Shown: one piece after another, positions 21,721 to 40,229 of the stretch
Layout of the letters: each line of letters begins with the position of its first letter
How positions within the stretch are numbered: the first letter of the stretch is position 1
NCBI GenBank assembly: GCA_965153355.1
Contig: OZ231127.1
Span: forward strand, 74,958,001 to 75,022,000
Reading direction: 5' to 3'
Origin: Flaccisagitta enflata
Taxonomy: Eukaryota > Chaetognatha > Sagittoidea > Aphragmophora
DNA length: 64,000 nucleotides
Position numbers and translations under genes: made by a program
The notes under the pieces: model-generated
Seen by the model: the letters and a program-made list of their open reading frames with translations, nothing else
The model's database searches: none
What the model was told of the DNA's origin: nothing

Positions 21721-22636
21721 TGAGGTAACGCGACCCCTTGTTTTCTTTTGGTCAGCCGAGGGAAAAGAGAGAACCGACTTTGGAATCCTCTTTTCTTTTC
21801 GAAGGCGCGCGTGGCCAAAGAGATTTACTCCTTGACTATTTCCACTCAGAACAAAAGGCTTCGATTGACGGGACCGCGACGATTGACGGGTCCGCGACGA
21901 TTGTCCGATAATTTCACTGGATCGAAGGACGATGAGAAAAGAGCGGCGATGTCCACATAATTTGACTATTGGATATTTCTAGCGTGAGAATTGAGTAGCT
22001 GAGTCTTTCCGTCTATCGAAAAGCACGTGGTTGAATCGAAAACATTTATTTCATCGCATCGACACGTCAAATCTACAAAAAGGGGCAAAAAAGGGGAGAA
22101 ACCATTAGGCTTTGCTAAAGGGCGTAAAGAAATACAACAATTTAATACACAGAACTCAATATCAACTTCAACTTACTATGGTCGGACGGTTCCACACTGC
22201 ACCACGAACTGCTACTGACAAACGACCACGCGCACCAGTATTTAAGAGCAATACAAAAAATAGTCCCCAAACTCAACCCTCACCCACGCGGATTGATACT
22301 TCTAGAGCGACAGTGAAGCGGTTCAAAACGGGTGACGCAATGCCCAAATATGGCAATAACGATAAAGCGTGCGCGGATGAATACAAACATGATGACGTCA
22401 GCCAATGAACGACGAGTGAACGAGAACTGAACATTCACGAGGCAATACCACGATGCTAATGATAGACGAAAGATGGCGGGTTGCAAAAAGAGCATCTACT
22501 ATCACACAGAGAGAGAGAGAGAGAAATCATTTCTTGCTAAGATATTGATGACAATTACAGTCACTTTTAAAAGCGGTTCAGGCGATTCGATAGCCCCGCT
22601 TTGTCTATCCGCCTTTAAGTCGCATTGATACTTATT
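21721..22636. other. possible leader or LTR region of the Gag element, else unassigned
   Basis: Includes a 20-bp tandem GATTGACGGGTCCGCGAC (about 21864-21901) and a short GA run (22508-22524). Frames on both strands are short and unrecognised. Confidence 0.4.
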
Positions 22637-22977
22637 AGTCGCGTGCACGCGACTCTACATCCTGCTTTGTCTGTCGGTTGGTCTGTCTGTTGGTCAGTTT
22701 GTCACACTATACTCGTATTAACTAGTCAGTGAGGTTCAAGGCCCTCTTCCATTTATTTCAGTTTGGGTATAGTGAGGGATATTGTTCCACTTTTCATACT
22801 TATTTTATGATTTTTATTTTTGGACCTCTCTGCTCCTGCCCAAATGGTCTTGTGACCTCAAATATGGCCCCCGCCCACATGCCACACGCACGCGACTTCG
22901 GTAGCCGTTTATCTGTAGCCGTTTATCTGCTTGTCGGCCTCACTGCCCCGAATTCGGGTAGCACCATATCCGGCCTC
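22637..22977 (-). repeat. family A element with foreign segment inside
   Basis: AGTCGCGTGCACGCGACTCT at one end and CACGCACGCGACTTCGGTAG ... ATATCCGGCC at the other. Inside it carries the 83-bp dispersed repeat (22718-22800) and near the end a small duplication of TAGCCGTTTATCTG. Confidence 0.75.
22718..22800. repeat. dispersed repeat, partner of 11848-11930
   Basis: Inverted, diverged copy (ACTAGTCAGTGAGG ... GTGAGGGATATTGTTCCACT) lying inside a family A element. Confidence 0.65.
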
Positions 22978-23533
22978 AGTAGACGGATGGCGCCTACGAT
23001 GACATGCAATGACAGTATTGGCTATCCCCAAACTCCGCGCTTTAACTTACTAATTTTCCCCTGTCTTCGAGGTCGAATAAGGGAGTAGTACACCCCCACG
23101 CCCTACGTCGATGCCAATTGACACGGTTGAATCCTCAAACCGTTCCAAACATGACTGTACGATATTTGTTTTCCAGCCGAAGACCTATTATTTGCGAACT
23201 CTTTTTTCAATATATACCGTTCCTACAACATAAAATTGACGTGTATCCACCAGTAAAATGTCGGGTATCGTGAAAAAAATGTTCAAAACCGATTAAGAAA
23301 CTTTATCTTTTCGACTCAATAGCTGTGAAAGATCACAAAGTTGAGTGGAAAAAAGTAACTTATGATAATTATTTTTACTCTCTACTAAAACGAGATCATT
23401 TTCTTTGTGACTCTAATATGCAAATTACGATGAGAGACTAAGTTATTCTTTAGCGATGGAAGAAAATGAATTGAACATTGATTCTGACGATTAGGTGACG
23501 TGCCTCGAAAGTCGAGAAAGAGACCAAATGCTC
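22978..23533. other. no gene seen
   Basis: AT-rich unique-looking sequence without splice-bounded frames that I can support. First exons of the SID-1-like gene could hide here but none is evident. Confidence 0.45.
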
Positions 23534-23602
23534 AAGTGACCTTCTTTGTCACCGCCCCTGCCCACCCACACGCGACTTTGATAGCCGTGTATCCGGCCTT
23601 GT
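23534..23602 (-). repeat. family A fragment just upstream of the SID-1-like exon
   Basis: CAAGTGACCTTCTTTGTC, then GCCCCTGCCCACCCACACGC, then GTGTATCCGGCCTTGTT: only the left-end portion of family A. Confidence 0.75.
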
Positions 23603-23657
23603 TGGACCCAAGCTTTCTTTTCTTTCTCATTCTTTTTCTCATTCTATACAAATTCAG

Positions 23658-29853
<6,196 letters not shown>

Positions 29854-31720
29854 GTGAGTGTTATTCATGATGCTGTTGTCGTCAAGCAATCGCAAAAAAA
29901 TAGTGCAGATATTGATATCGTTGATTTTGTAAAACTGCCATCATCCTGTCGTTTTCGACGTCATCTTCGTTGATGTTCACTTTTGTTTTTCCCCTTGTTG
30001 TCGTTGTTGTTGTTGTTGCAGTTGTTGTTCGCATTGTTGTTGTTGTTGTTTTTTTTTTTTTTTTTTTTTTTTTTTGTGGTGTGTTGTTTTTTGATCCTCT
30101 TTGCTACTTATGTGTCCCAACCCCAAACCCCCCGTCCACCACTGGAAGGTAATCAAGAAGGTATGATTCATAATTCGAATGGATACTGATAATCCGACAT
30201 TGATTGGAATTTAGTTATTCAATTGTAAATTCTGTGACTTACTCTTTTAAGGATCTTCATCAACGTTCATTAACTTGATGCAATTGAACAATCTAAAAAA
30301 TCACAGATTTTCATTTGGTATTTTAGAGTTGCAACACAGTATAGAGTTGAGAAATCTGAGATGACATCAGATTGTTTTATATGTAGCTATTAACCCTGCA
30401 ACTGCATTATGCAAATTAGCTCTTCACGTCGATACTAAGATATGGGAGGATGTCACAGACCTTGGTATGAACAGGGTCAGCTCGTCGCTTGGGGGGGATG
30501 AATATTCGTTAGGGCAGTATGCGGTATGAAACAACTGGCAAGCGTCTTTTAACAAATGTCAAATTTTGACATCAACTTGGTTTGTCACCTAGTTGAATAT
30601 CATGTAGCAAAAATGGTTAAATTAACTGCAGCCTCAGACCCTTTTTCCCTGACGGTACCAGCCTATTTGACATGAATATGATAGACAAGGCGGAGGATCT
30701 CAAGGTGTGCCACTCGGAAGGAAAGAAAAAAAAACGGCTGTCCATGTGAAACGATCGGTGTTCATTGCCGCCGGTGTACACTGTACAGCGATTCCTCATT
30801 TTCTCCTTATGAAACCTCCACTCATGTCTGACCATAATTGTACTCAGCGTAATGCTAAAGTGTCTCATGAGATCCATTTATTTGCCGGTTTCCACATGTG
30901 AGCCTAGAGAGTGAGGATCGGACAAAGCGCATTTATAATTATGTCACACAAATGACGCAATAAAGAATGAACTCCGCTTTACCATTAGGACGACCTGACC
31001 AAGCCCGGGCGATTTTGCATTTTCTTTAACAATACAATACACTATACAATTTTTCAAAGTATTGGGCCAATACAATACAATACCAATACAATACAATATC
31101 TTAAAGAATTGTACCCAATACGTAACAATATTCTGATTCATTTAATAAAATTGTTGAATCTTTTTATAATAGTTGCTTTTAATTATTTTTTATATGCTTT
31201 AATCAAAAGAATTTTTGAATATTTTTTTTTTAACTTTCATATCTAAAGATATTTTTTTTCATTCTTTTATTCTTGTTTTTTTTAGTAATCTTTGTCTGTG
31301 TTTGTCCCTGTGTGTGCGTAGTGCTGTACTTATTCTCGCTTTTATTCTATCTATCTTTGTCTGTCTGTCAAGCCCTTAACATTGACTCAGATTAGATCTA
31401 TGGAGTAACCAATCTTTCCGCTCTCATCCTTCTTCATCTTCAGACCTCATCCCCTTTTTTTCACTTTTTTTTCCTACATTTTCCTTAAAATCGATCTCTC
31501 CTCATCCTCCTTATCCACTCCATTTTATCCTTTTTCTTTCCTACTTTTATTTTTCACCTGTCTGTTTAACCTTCCTAAGAATTACTATTTTTCAAAGATT
31601 ATTGTATTACCATATTGAAATAATAACCATATGATTTGTAAACTTTAATACTTAAAGTATTGTAAATATAACATTTCACGATGAATCGCCCATTTTGACC
31701 TGACTAATGTTCTGCTAAGA
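29854..31720. other. no gene seen; dispersed repeat at 30240-30900
   Basis: GTT/T-rich tract at 30000-30070. 30240-30900 is one copy of a diverged repeat (see 54130-54600). 31040-31140 is rich in AATACAATACA units. The rest is AT-rich. The missing SID-1-like exons would be expected from here on, but no matching frame is evident. Confidence 0.5.
30240..30900. repeat. long diverged dispersed repeat, copy 1
   Basis: Shares ordered blocks with 54130-54600: TCTTC(A/G)TCAACGTT, TTAGAG(T/A)TGCAACACA, ATGCAAAT(T/C)AGCTC, CTAAGATATGG(G/A)AG, and CTCGGAAGGA(A/G)AG. Copy 1 has about 100 extra bases near 30540-30640. Type of element unknown. Confidence 0.6.
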
Positions 31721-31722
31721 CT

Positions 31723-31844
31723 GTTGTTGTTGATGCTGCTGTTGTTGTTGTTGTTGTTGCTGCTATGGCAGCAGCGCTGCTGCTGTTGTTGCGGCAGAAA
31801 ACACAGCAGCAGCAGCATATTGCTGTTGCTGTTGTTGCTGGTTA

Positions 31845-31890
<46 letters not shown>

Positions 31891-31892
31891 GC

Positions 31893-31930
<38 letters not shown>
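31723..31930. repeat. GTT tract
   Basis: GTT/GCT units with a GC-rich CAGCAG patch at 31768-31820. Confidence 0.95.
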
Positions 31931-31931
<1 letters not shown>

Positions 31932-32302
31932 CGTGATGAGTTGAGTATCAACGTTGTCATACTGACATGGGTAATAAGGTATGCAGGCACTCATTCCTAC
32001 CCAACTGTACACTCATAATCATGCACAATTGCACACAGACACTGTAAAGTTTCACTAAGTTTTTGGTACTTCAACACGCGAGTGCATGCAAATAGGTAGC
32101 GGGAAACCAGCACAGTCGCACAAATTTACGTCAGAACGTGCGTGCACACTGCGCAGTACACAGACCCCGATATCATGGGCACCCATATTCACTCTCTCGC
32201 TGAGGGAGATCCCTCATATCTTGCGTGTGCTCGTCAGTCAAGTGATGAATATTCATCGATTTGTGAATCATTTTGTTTCTTTTTATTCCACTTTCCCTTT
32301 TT
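31931..32302. other. no gene seen
   Basis: Unique-looking sequence; 70-100 codon frames lack domain or splice support. Confidence 0.45.
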
Positions 32303-32540
32303 AGTCGGGTGCTGCGCGACTCTACACCCCGCTATGTCGGTCCGTTGGTCGGACCGTTGGTCGGACCGTTGGTCGGTCGGTTGGTCGGTCGGTTGTTCGT
32401 TTGGTCGGTCCCCTTCTTACTTTTTCAGCGTTTTTTAGCTCTTTGAGCATACGGCTCCTGTTCAGATGCCCTAGTGACCTTCTCCAGCACTGCTCCTGCC
32501 CACCCCCACGCAGCTAGGTTAGCCATGTATCCGGCCTTGT
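32303..32540 (-). repeat. family A element
   Basis: AGTCGGGTGCTGCGCGACTC hairpin, GGTCGGACCGTT tract, TTCAGCGTTTTTTAGCTCTT, GAGCATACGGCTCCTGTTCA, and CACGCAGC ... ATGTATCCGGCCTTGTTT. The left motif has decayed (CACGCAGCTA). Confidence 0.85.
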
Positions 32541-32630
32541 TTTTCTCCCTCCTTACCGACCCTTGAAATTTTCCCATTCTGTGTCTTCTTTTTTCTTTCT
32601 TTTCCTTCTTTATCTCTCTCTCTCATTTTC

Positions 32631-32740
32631 AGTCGCGTGCTACGCGACTACGCTGCGCTCACTCGGTCGGTCGATCAATCGATCGGTCGGTCGGTCGGTC
32701 GGTTGGACTTGACTAGGGTAGCCGTGTATCCGGCCTTGTT
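32631..32740 (-). repeat. family A element, internally deleted
   Basis: Hairpin AGTCGCGTGCTACGCGACTA and a GATCGGTCGG tract run straight into GGTAGCCGTGTATCCGGCCT; the middle and the left motif are lost. It lies in tandem with the copy 90 bp to the left. Confidence 0.8.
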
Positions 32741-33045
32741 CTGCCATATTGGGGTTGGTTGTAACGGTTTCTTTGTTTTCCCGTCTCCCGGAATCAATAC
32801 ATGACTGTCCCTTTTCATCATAACGCGATCAGGGAACACTGTATTGGTCTCTTTTGAATACCCATCTACGATAATGATGAAAACATTTAGTATGTACATC
32901 AGTAACAATTCTTCTTAAGACTGCGGAATCGTTTCAACATGAACGTGCTTTAAAGATCGGATTCTCATCAGAAGGAGGTTGAAGAGTAAGAAGAGGATAG
33001 GGAAGAGGAGGAGGAGAGACAGAGGAAGAGAAGAAGTAAGGGGGC

Positions 33046-33286
33046 TAGTTACAGACAACCGCGTTTTTAACGGGCCACTCGGTCGCTTGCTAAGTTCGTT
33101 CAATCGCACCGCTCACTCCGCTTACTCGCTCGGCGGCATTTCGCTCAGCTTTACTAGAAGCTCGCTTGCCTGCTCACTTCGCTCACTACCTCGTAGGATG
33201 GTGTAATTCATAGATAAGTGTTCACGCTGTAAACACGTTTAACGGGAACAAACGCGTTTTTGATCGTCACTGGAAACACGCCCAAA
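33046..33286. repeat. dispersed repeat with cross-like internal symmetry, copy 1
   Basis: CGCGTTTTTAACGGGC ... GCTCACTCCGCTTACTCGCTC ... TCACTGGAAACACGCCC. The inverted partner is at 36886-37093. GCTCACT-like words recur several times. Confidence 0.65.
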
Positions 33287-33379
33287 GAAGGGAAGAAGGC
33301 GGAGTCCCGAAAGGGGATTAAAATTTGAATTGAAAGTAATGGGAAGAAGGAAAGAGGATGAAAATTAGATAGAGAGATA

Positions 33380-34040
<661 letters not shown>

Positions 34041-34048
34041 GTTATTTT

Positions 34049-34364
34049 CAGGCCTGTAGATTATTGAGTTTCCCCCCCCGGTGGGGGGGGGGGAAATCAA
34101 AGGGTCTGGATATGGGGAAGAAAATCAAAGAGGGAAAAAAGAGAAAAAAAGAAAATTTGAGCATGAGGAAAATATAACTTTTGACAGTACCAAATCATGA
34201 AACTAGTTAGTAAAACATAATTTAAACACTATTCAAACCTTAACTACACTATTTTATAGTTTTAGGTGGAAGAAAACCAGATTTTAAAATGCACGCGTCG
34301 CATCAGGGGAAGAAAATCAAAGGCAGGGGGAAAATCATGTGCGACTCAATTATATACACCCCTG
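34049..34364. mobile_element. hAT-type MITE, copy 2
   Basis: 316 bp, ends CAGGCCTGTAGA / TATACACCCCTG, flanked by perfect 8-bp GTTATTTT (34041-34048, 34365-34372). Same interior as copy 1 (GGGGAAGAAAATCAAAG twice, GACAGTACCAAATCATGAAA). Confidence 0.9.
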
Positions 34365-34372
34365 GTTATTTT

Positions 34373-35560
34373 AGAAATCCTCAACTTTGTCTCAGATGTT
34401 GAAGGTTCAGAGGCAAAGACTACACATATATGATAGTGTGGAGGTGTAGAGGGCCCAAAAGCTAAAGCAGCCCATTGTTGGGGCGACCAACTCAGCAATA
34501 AACAAACCAACTAACAAACAAATCAATTGAGCTAAGATTGTATAGCAACTGACAAAAAGATATTCCTTCAAATCAAATCGAATGTCACCAGGACAGTCTG
34601 CAGTACTACACATCTGCTTTGAATATAAGGTAGGGAGGTGCCAAAAGTATGAGCACCCCCAAAGCCCTCTCCCGAAGCTGAATTTTATCCTCTAATCAAA
34701 ATGGATAGAGGGATTATGATAACTAAATGTGTTATTCATACTCCACCTGACCACACAACCAGCGAATGCCAACATATGATCACATGGTCATAACAAAACA
34801 CTAAATTATGTCAAGATACCTAGATTAAGGGCAATGACACTCAATACACCCCCTCTGCTTCAAACTGAGTCAGTTATGTTTACCTTCCATAACACATTAA
34901 ACTTTTCCTTTAAATTTGCTTTATTGCAAAAACATTAAAATTATGCTGTTTGACATGCATCATTTCCATTAGCCTGTGGTTGATTTTGATATCATTTTAG
35001 AATGAAATAACAAGATACAGCCATTTTGAGAGTGAAAATGATTCTTTTTATAATTTAAGACAAATAGGACATATTTCTATGCGAATAACATGAATGACAT
35101 CGGGGACAAATCAAGTGACAGATTTATCTTAACTGTGGCTATCACTCTTTTATGTGAAATAACATGCAAAATGTGATATAATAGGTGTTGTGGGGTATCA
35201 AATGAAAGCCCTTACAATTCTGCATCGATCAATACCCATAATGGGGAGTTTGATGAGAAAAGATTTTTTTGTCATACTTCCCTAAAAAGAGAGACATTGT
35301 TAAAGAGAAAAAAATTGCGCATTTTAATTCAATATAAATACTAGGAATTCCATATAAACAGTTACAATCGTTGAATATTTTTTTTCTTCTGAACATTCGT
35401 TAATGTTTCATCGCTAGATCTTCGTCGACAACCGCTCAACGAAAAGATGGTTGATTCTTCAGTAGCGTTGCCATAAATGTATGTCACCAGTTTGAGTTCA
35501 CACTGACATAAAGCTTTTTGTTTCTTTTGTTCTATTAATCCGCTTTTACAAAACGAAACA
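34373..35560. other. no gene seen
   Basis: 1.2 kb of AT-rich, apparently unique DNA with no supported exon, repeat or RNA gene. Confidence 0.5.
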
Positions 35561-35577
35561 GTGAGTACAGGTGTGTT

Positions 35578-35797
<220 letters not shown>

Positions 35798-35819
35798 CAT
35801 TTCACGTTGGATGCTTTGT

Positions 35820-36110
35820 GATGCTTTTAGGGATGTCTCAACCTTTGCCTCACTGCTTCGTACCCTCGCAAATTTTTTTACGCTTTTAGGGGTGTCTCGT
35901 TCTCTATTTTTCCCCATGATGCTGGCCCATACCTGAGTGATACAAGTTTTAGGGGTTGTGTTTGTCTCTGTCTCTTCCGTTTCCCAACGACTTCGGCTGA
36001 TTTCTCGGCGATGCTGTCTCTGCATCTGTCTCAATCGTTCTTGGTAATGTCATATGCTCTGTCTCCCTTCTTCCCTTTATTTTTTTTTGGGGGGGGGGTA
36101 TTTTTGTCTC
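35820..36110. repeat. loose TTAGGGGTGTCTC repeat
   Basis: Units around TTTTAGGGGTGTCTCGTTCT and GGCTGATTTCTCGGCGATGC. The related, cleaner array lies at 39655-40010 in the same direction. Confidence 0.6.
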
Positions 36111-36127
36111 TGTCTTAATCATTTCCC

Positions 36128-36266
36128 TTTATGCCCATTACGCTGGTTGCATCCCGGAAATACGCCAAATCGTGCCTTTGCGCCCACCTCACAATGTTCC
36201 TTTGCAAAAACCTGAATGAACGAGCCCATGCGCAACTTTCTATGCGCGCGGGAACCTTTTTTAGGG
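36128..36266. repeat. 139-bp repeat, inverted partner at 39487-39625
   Basis: ATGCCCATTACGCTGGTTGC ... AAATACGCCAAATCGTGCC ... CGCGCGGGAACCTTTTTTAG; nearly identical to the reverse complement at 39487-39625. Confidence 0.85.
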
Positions 36267-36516
36267 TGGAATTTAAATTGGATACCGTTGCAGTGAAATT
36301 AGTGATTTTTTCTGCTTCTTGCAAATCTGTTTTACCGTTCTTTTACTTGACCGGTTACGGAACTATCTGTCACTTTTTCTTTCTGTGTCTTTTTGACTGT
36401 TTATATATGAAGACGATCCTTCAACTGCCAGTATTGACAAATTCCCATCATATTCAAATTATCAGACTATTCCTTTTCAATTTCTTTTTACTGTTTTTAA
36501 AGCCTTCAGTTAAATC

Positions 36517-36797
36517 CAGGGGTGTATGTTTACAATTAAGTTGCTTTTGATTCCCCCCCCTGTCTTTAATTTTCTTTTCTCCAGACGCATTGCATTGTGT
36601 TTAAAAACCTATGATTTTCTTTCCCCATAGCAGGGGAAACAGATAGTTAGGTTTCAATTGTGTTTTACTAATCAGTATTTACAATTTGGTACTGCAGTTA
36701 AATTTTCCCAATTTTTTTCTTTTTCCCTTTGATTTCTCCCCATTTCCAAACCCTTGGGGGGGTGGGGGGCGGGGAAGCTCAATTACATACAGGCCTG
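36517..36797. mobile_element. hAT-type MITE, copy 3
   Basis: 281 bp in the opposite direction to copies 1 and 2, ends CAGGGGTGTATG / CATACAGGCCTG, flanked by GTTAAATC and GTCAAATC (one mismatch in 8). Confidence 0.85.
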
Positions 36798-36885
36798 GTC
36801 AAATCATTTTTTGTAACAAATTCAAATATTAGAAAGAACTGAACAAAGAAACATACATGAACCCTGGTGAGTTGAAAGGTGGGTG

Positions 36886-37093
36886 TTTCCAGTGACAACG
36901 TCAATTTCGATTGTTCCTACTGAATGCATTTTCAGTATGAACACATAAATTTCAATGTTCCCACAAGATAAAGAGCGAGAATGTGAATGGAGTGAGCAAG
37001 TGTAGCGCTATAGAGTGAACGGGGTGAGCAGTGAGCCGTGCGAGCGTACAAAGAAGTGACCAATCAAGTTGCTTGTTAAAAACGAGGTTGTTA
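36886..37093. repeat. dispersed repeat, copy 2 (inverted to 33046-33286)
   Basis: GTGGGTGTTTCCAGTGACAA ... GAGTGAACGGGGTGAGCAGT ... TTAAAAACGAGGTTGTTAC. Outer 15-20 bp are the best conserved parts, as for ends of a mobile element. Confidence 0.65.
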
Positions 37094-37252
37094 CAAGTAG
37101 AAATAGACCCGGTGTCAGGTGGTCAGTTGTATATCGCCACGGCTCGCCATGGGGCTTTTAAACCGTAATGCATCATACTTACATATATGATGTATCAGGA
37201 CCAGGAGAGCCATTTCCCGCAAACACGGGGGTATATGAAGAAAAAAAATTGA

Positions 37253-37292
37253 CCAGGGTGTATAGAATTTAGTCGCTTTTGTTCCCCCCCCC
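37253..37292. mobile_element. hAT-type MITE, end fragment
   Basis: CAGGGTGTATAGAATTTAGT and the C run, cut off where a family A element begins at 37298. Confidence 0.6.
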
Positions 37293-37297
37293 TTTTT

Positions 37298-37412
37298 AGT
37301 CGCGTGCTACGAGACACTACACCCCGCTATGTTGGTCCATTGGTCGGTCAGTCGGTTGGTCATTTGGTCGGTCGGTCGGTCGGTTGGTTGGTTGGTTAGT
37401 TGGTCCCCTTTT
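37298..37412 (-). repeat. family A right end joined to family B
   Basis: AGTCGCGTGCTACGAGACAC, ACACCCCGCTATGTTGG and the GGTCGGTCGG tract, then the sequence turns into a family B arm at 37417. Confidence 0.75.
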
Positions 37413-37416
37413 TGGT

Positions 37417-38001
37417 CAGTGGTCCCAAAGGGGTGGATGACCTATGCTTTCACACATATGGGGAATTTTCTCCTCCACCTCCTCCTCCTCCTCCTTTGTA
37501 ACACTCCTCAAATCGCAATCTCAAGGCCCAAATTCCAGCCTTGAGGCCCAAATCCCAGTCTCGAGGCCCAAATGCAAGCCTCGAGTCCTAAATCCTAGCT
37601 TCGAGTCCTAAATCCTAGCTTCCAGGCCCAAATCCTAGCCTGGAGGCCCAGATTCCGGCCTTGAGTCCAAAATCTCAGCCTCAAGGTCCAAATCCCAGCT
37701 AATAGACCCAGTTCCCAGCCTCGTGACCCAAATCTCAGCCTCCAGGCTAGGATTTGGGCCCGGGAGCTAGGAATTGGGCCTGGAGGCTTGAATTTGGGCC
37801 TCAAGACTAGGATTTGGGCCTCGATACTGGAATTTTTGCCTTGAGACTGAGAGTTGAGGGTGGGATGGAGGAGGAGGAGGAGGAGGAGGAGAAAATGTGT
37901 GAAAGCATAGGTCATCGACCCCTTTGGGGCCGCTGCCCTGCTTCCCCCTGAACTTTAAACACAACCTACTTAGGCAGGGCACGGGTACCGCTGACCACCT
38001 A
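37417..38001. repeat. family B foldback element, copy 5
   Basis: CAGTGGTCCCAAAGGGGTGG, GATGACCTATGCTTTCACAC and CATATGGGGAATTTTCTCC on the left; GAGGCCCAAATCCCAGCCT units then inverse units after about 37740; GTGTGAAAGCATAGGTCATC, GGGGCCGCTGCCCTGC and the tag GGCAGGGCACGGGTACCGCT on the right. Confidence 0.8.
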
Positions 38002-38440
38002 AGATTTTTGCAGCTACTACTTTTTTGGCATTTTTGAGCTTTTTTGAGACGTAAAATTGAAAAAAATATTGCTGATTTAAAAGCCTTTTTTAAAAATGAA
38101 ATTAAATTTTCTTGGTAACCAATTGACCAATTGAGCCAAAATTTTGTACAGATAAACTTTTAAAATTTTTTTCTTAAATGAGTCTAATTGCAAATTTTCC
38201 TTCTGATTAGAAGACGAGTTATTATTCTATTAAGAATCAAAAAATTTGTGTATTCTATTTCGTGACAATTTTAACTTTAAATGACCGTTGATCGCCACAC
38301 GGCTTTTAGACCTCAATGCGTAAATAAGCGTACACGGAGTTGCCATGTCTCTAAGTGCCCTGCTCCCCCCTCAACCTCAACCACAGCCAGCTTAAGCAGG
38401 GCACGGGTACCGCTGACCATCTAACGCTTTTGCGACTATT
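38002..38440. other. AT-rich stretch ending in a family B tag
   Basis: TTTTTGGCATTTTTGAGC near 38020 is a family A internal block. AGTGCCCTGCTCCCCC ... GCAGGGCACGGGTACCGCTG (38350-38420) is the family B tag in inverted-repeat form without an array. Confidence 0.55.
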
Positions 38441-39041
38441 ACTTTTTTGGCGTTTTTGAGCTTTTTGAGCATACACTTTTTTTATTTTATAAGAGACCAG
38501 TTTATAAGAGACATGAGGCTGAGATTTGCCGAAATTTTAAGAACAAAATAAGATAATGCCCAGGCTGAGATTCACTTTTGGAAATTTTTTAGAAAACTTT
38601 TTTTTGAGTCTCTTGATAAAACATATGACAATCCTTAAACTTTTTTCAAAAATTTGAAAATTTTTCAGAAAAAGACTTTTTTTTTTTTGGCTTTGTTTGT
38701 CACATTGAACAAGATATTTCAAGTTTTATAGTAACTAACATGTTTTTAATTGAAGATACATAGAACACTACGAAATAGTGTATTTATATATTGTTTTCCA
38801 TATAAATAGCGTGTTTTTACATTGTTTTCCATATTTCACGCGTTGAAAAAATAAGAACAATTTAAGAGAATTTGAGCCTCAAAACAGCAAAAAATTTAAG
38901 AACATCCAGGCTGAGTTGAAAAATGTTGTCTCTTATAAAAAAAAAAGTGTACTGCTCCTGCCCAGATGACCCAGTGGCCTTCTTCAGCACTTCTTCTGCC
39001 CACCCGCACGCGACCAGGGTAGCCGTGTATCCGGCCTTGTT
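38441..39041 (-). repeat. family A element split by a MITE
   Basis: Left of the MITE: TTTTTGGCGTTTTTGAGC and TTTTTGAGCA. Right: CTGCTCCTGCCCAGATGACC ... CCCGCACGCGACCAGGGTAG ... GTATCCGGCCTTGTT. Intact copies read GAGCATACGGCTCCTG or similar across this point, so the MITE entered at TA. Confidence 0.8.
38474..38949. mobile_element. TA-target MITE, type II, copy 1 (nested)
   Basis: 476 bp, ends CACTTTTTTTATTTTATAAG and ...CTCTTATAAAAAAAAAAGTG, flanked by TA (38472-38473, 38950-38951). GGCTGAGATT and GAACAAAATAAGA words recur in inverted form. A second copy is at 61476-61915. Confidence 0.85.
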
Positions 39042-39107
39042 AATTTACTTGGTAACCACTCGACCGATGTACAGAGAAACTACTTTTTTTAAACACCTTT
39101 TTTACAG

Positions 39108-39184
39108 TTTTGTGACAAACCGACTGACCGACACACCAACGGACCAAAAAGTGGCTTATAGAATCGCGTAGCACGCGACTAAAA
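39108..39184 (+). repeat. family A right-end fragment
   Basis: GACAAACCGACTGACCGACA tract, then ATCGCGTAGCACGCGACTAA. Confidence 0.75.
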
Positions 39185-39486
39185 TGCGTCGGATGAGCCC
39201 CCTCTATTCGGAGACAAATTATGGATTCATGAAGATTTCAAAATTTTGGTAATTTTTCACATTAAATTCGCCTCGCTTCAAGCTTTCCAGTGACATGATC
39301 ACGATGAGAAATGTCGATTCAGGTTCAACCAGGCTTGGAATCATTCATAAGAACACTATATCTTATCATTTGGAGAGATTGAGTTATGATTGATACTGGA
39401 CCAGTGTGCTATCTCTCTTTGTAAGTGATTGTCATCTCTACAAAACAGAGTCCTAGTCACATTCAACCCTCACATCTTTGACAGCG
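39185..39486. other. no gene seen
   Basis: Short unique-looking stretch. Confidence 0.45.
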
Positions 39487-39625
39487 CCCTAAAAAAGGTT
39501 CCCGCGCGCGTAGAAAGTTGCGCATGGGCTCGTTCAGTCAGGTATTTGCAAAGGAACATTGTGAGGTGGGCGCAAAGGCATGATTTGGCGTATTTCCGGG
39601 ATGCAACCGGCGTAATGCCCATGTG
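39487..39625. repeat. 139-bp repeat, inverted partner of 36128-36266
   Basis: AAAAAAGGTTCCCGCGCGCG ... GGCGCAAAGGCATGATTTGG ... GGCGTAATGCCCAT. Confidence 0.85.
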
Positions 39626-39654
39626 ACAATGGACTTATTTCCAAAGATAGTCTC

Positions 39655-40010
39655 TGTCTCTATCCCACTTTTTTCTGGATGTTGGCTAATTTCTTAGGGT
39701 TGTGCCTGTCTTTGTCCTTCACCTTGATCATGGAGAATTTATTGGGGTTGTCTCTTTCTTTGTTTCACCCTCTTCCCCTCACTATCGGCTAACTTCTTCG
39801 GGGTTGTCTCTGTCTCCATCCCACCCTCTTCCCCTTACTATTGGCTAATTTCCTCGGGGTTGTCTCTGTCTCCCTCCCACCCTCTTCCCCTCACTATCGG
39901 CTAATTTCCTCGGGGTTGTCTCTGTCTCCATCTCATTTTCATCCTCTTTCCGTCGGCTAATTTCTTAGGGGTGTCTCTGTCTCCGTCTCGCTCGTTCCCT
40001 TTGACGTTGG
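39655..40010. repeat. about 60-bp tandem array
   Basis: Five to six units of the type TCGGCTAATTTCCTCGGGG, TTGTCTCTGTCTCC, CCACCCTCTTCCCCTCACTA. Confidence 0.85.
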
Positions 40011-40229
40011 CACCGACGTCACCAACGAGTGTCCAACTCAATTTCTTCCGCAATTCTTTACACAGACGCTGGAAAAACTCGCAAATAGACGTGGCGTGGA
40101 AGAGGAGGAGAAGGAGGAGGAGGAGGAAGAAAGGGGAAGAAAAGAAAACACCATCAAGACATGAAAATAGGGGGGCGGGCAATGATGAAGGTGGCGGTGA
40201 CAGAGCAGGAGAATCTGAAACAAGTGACG

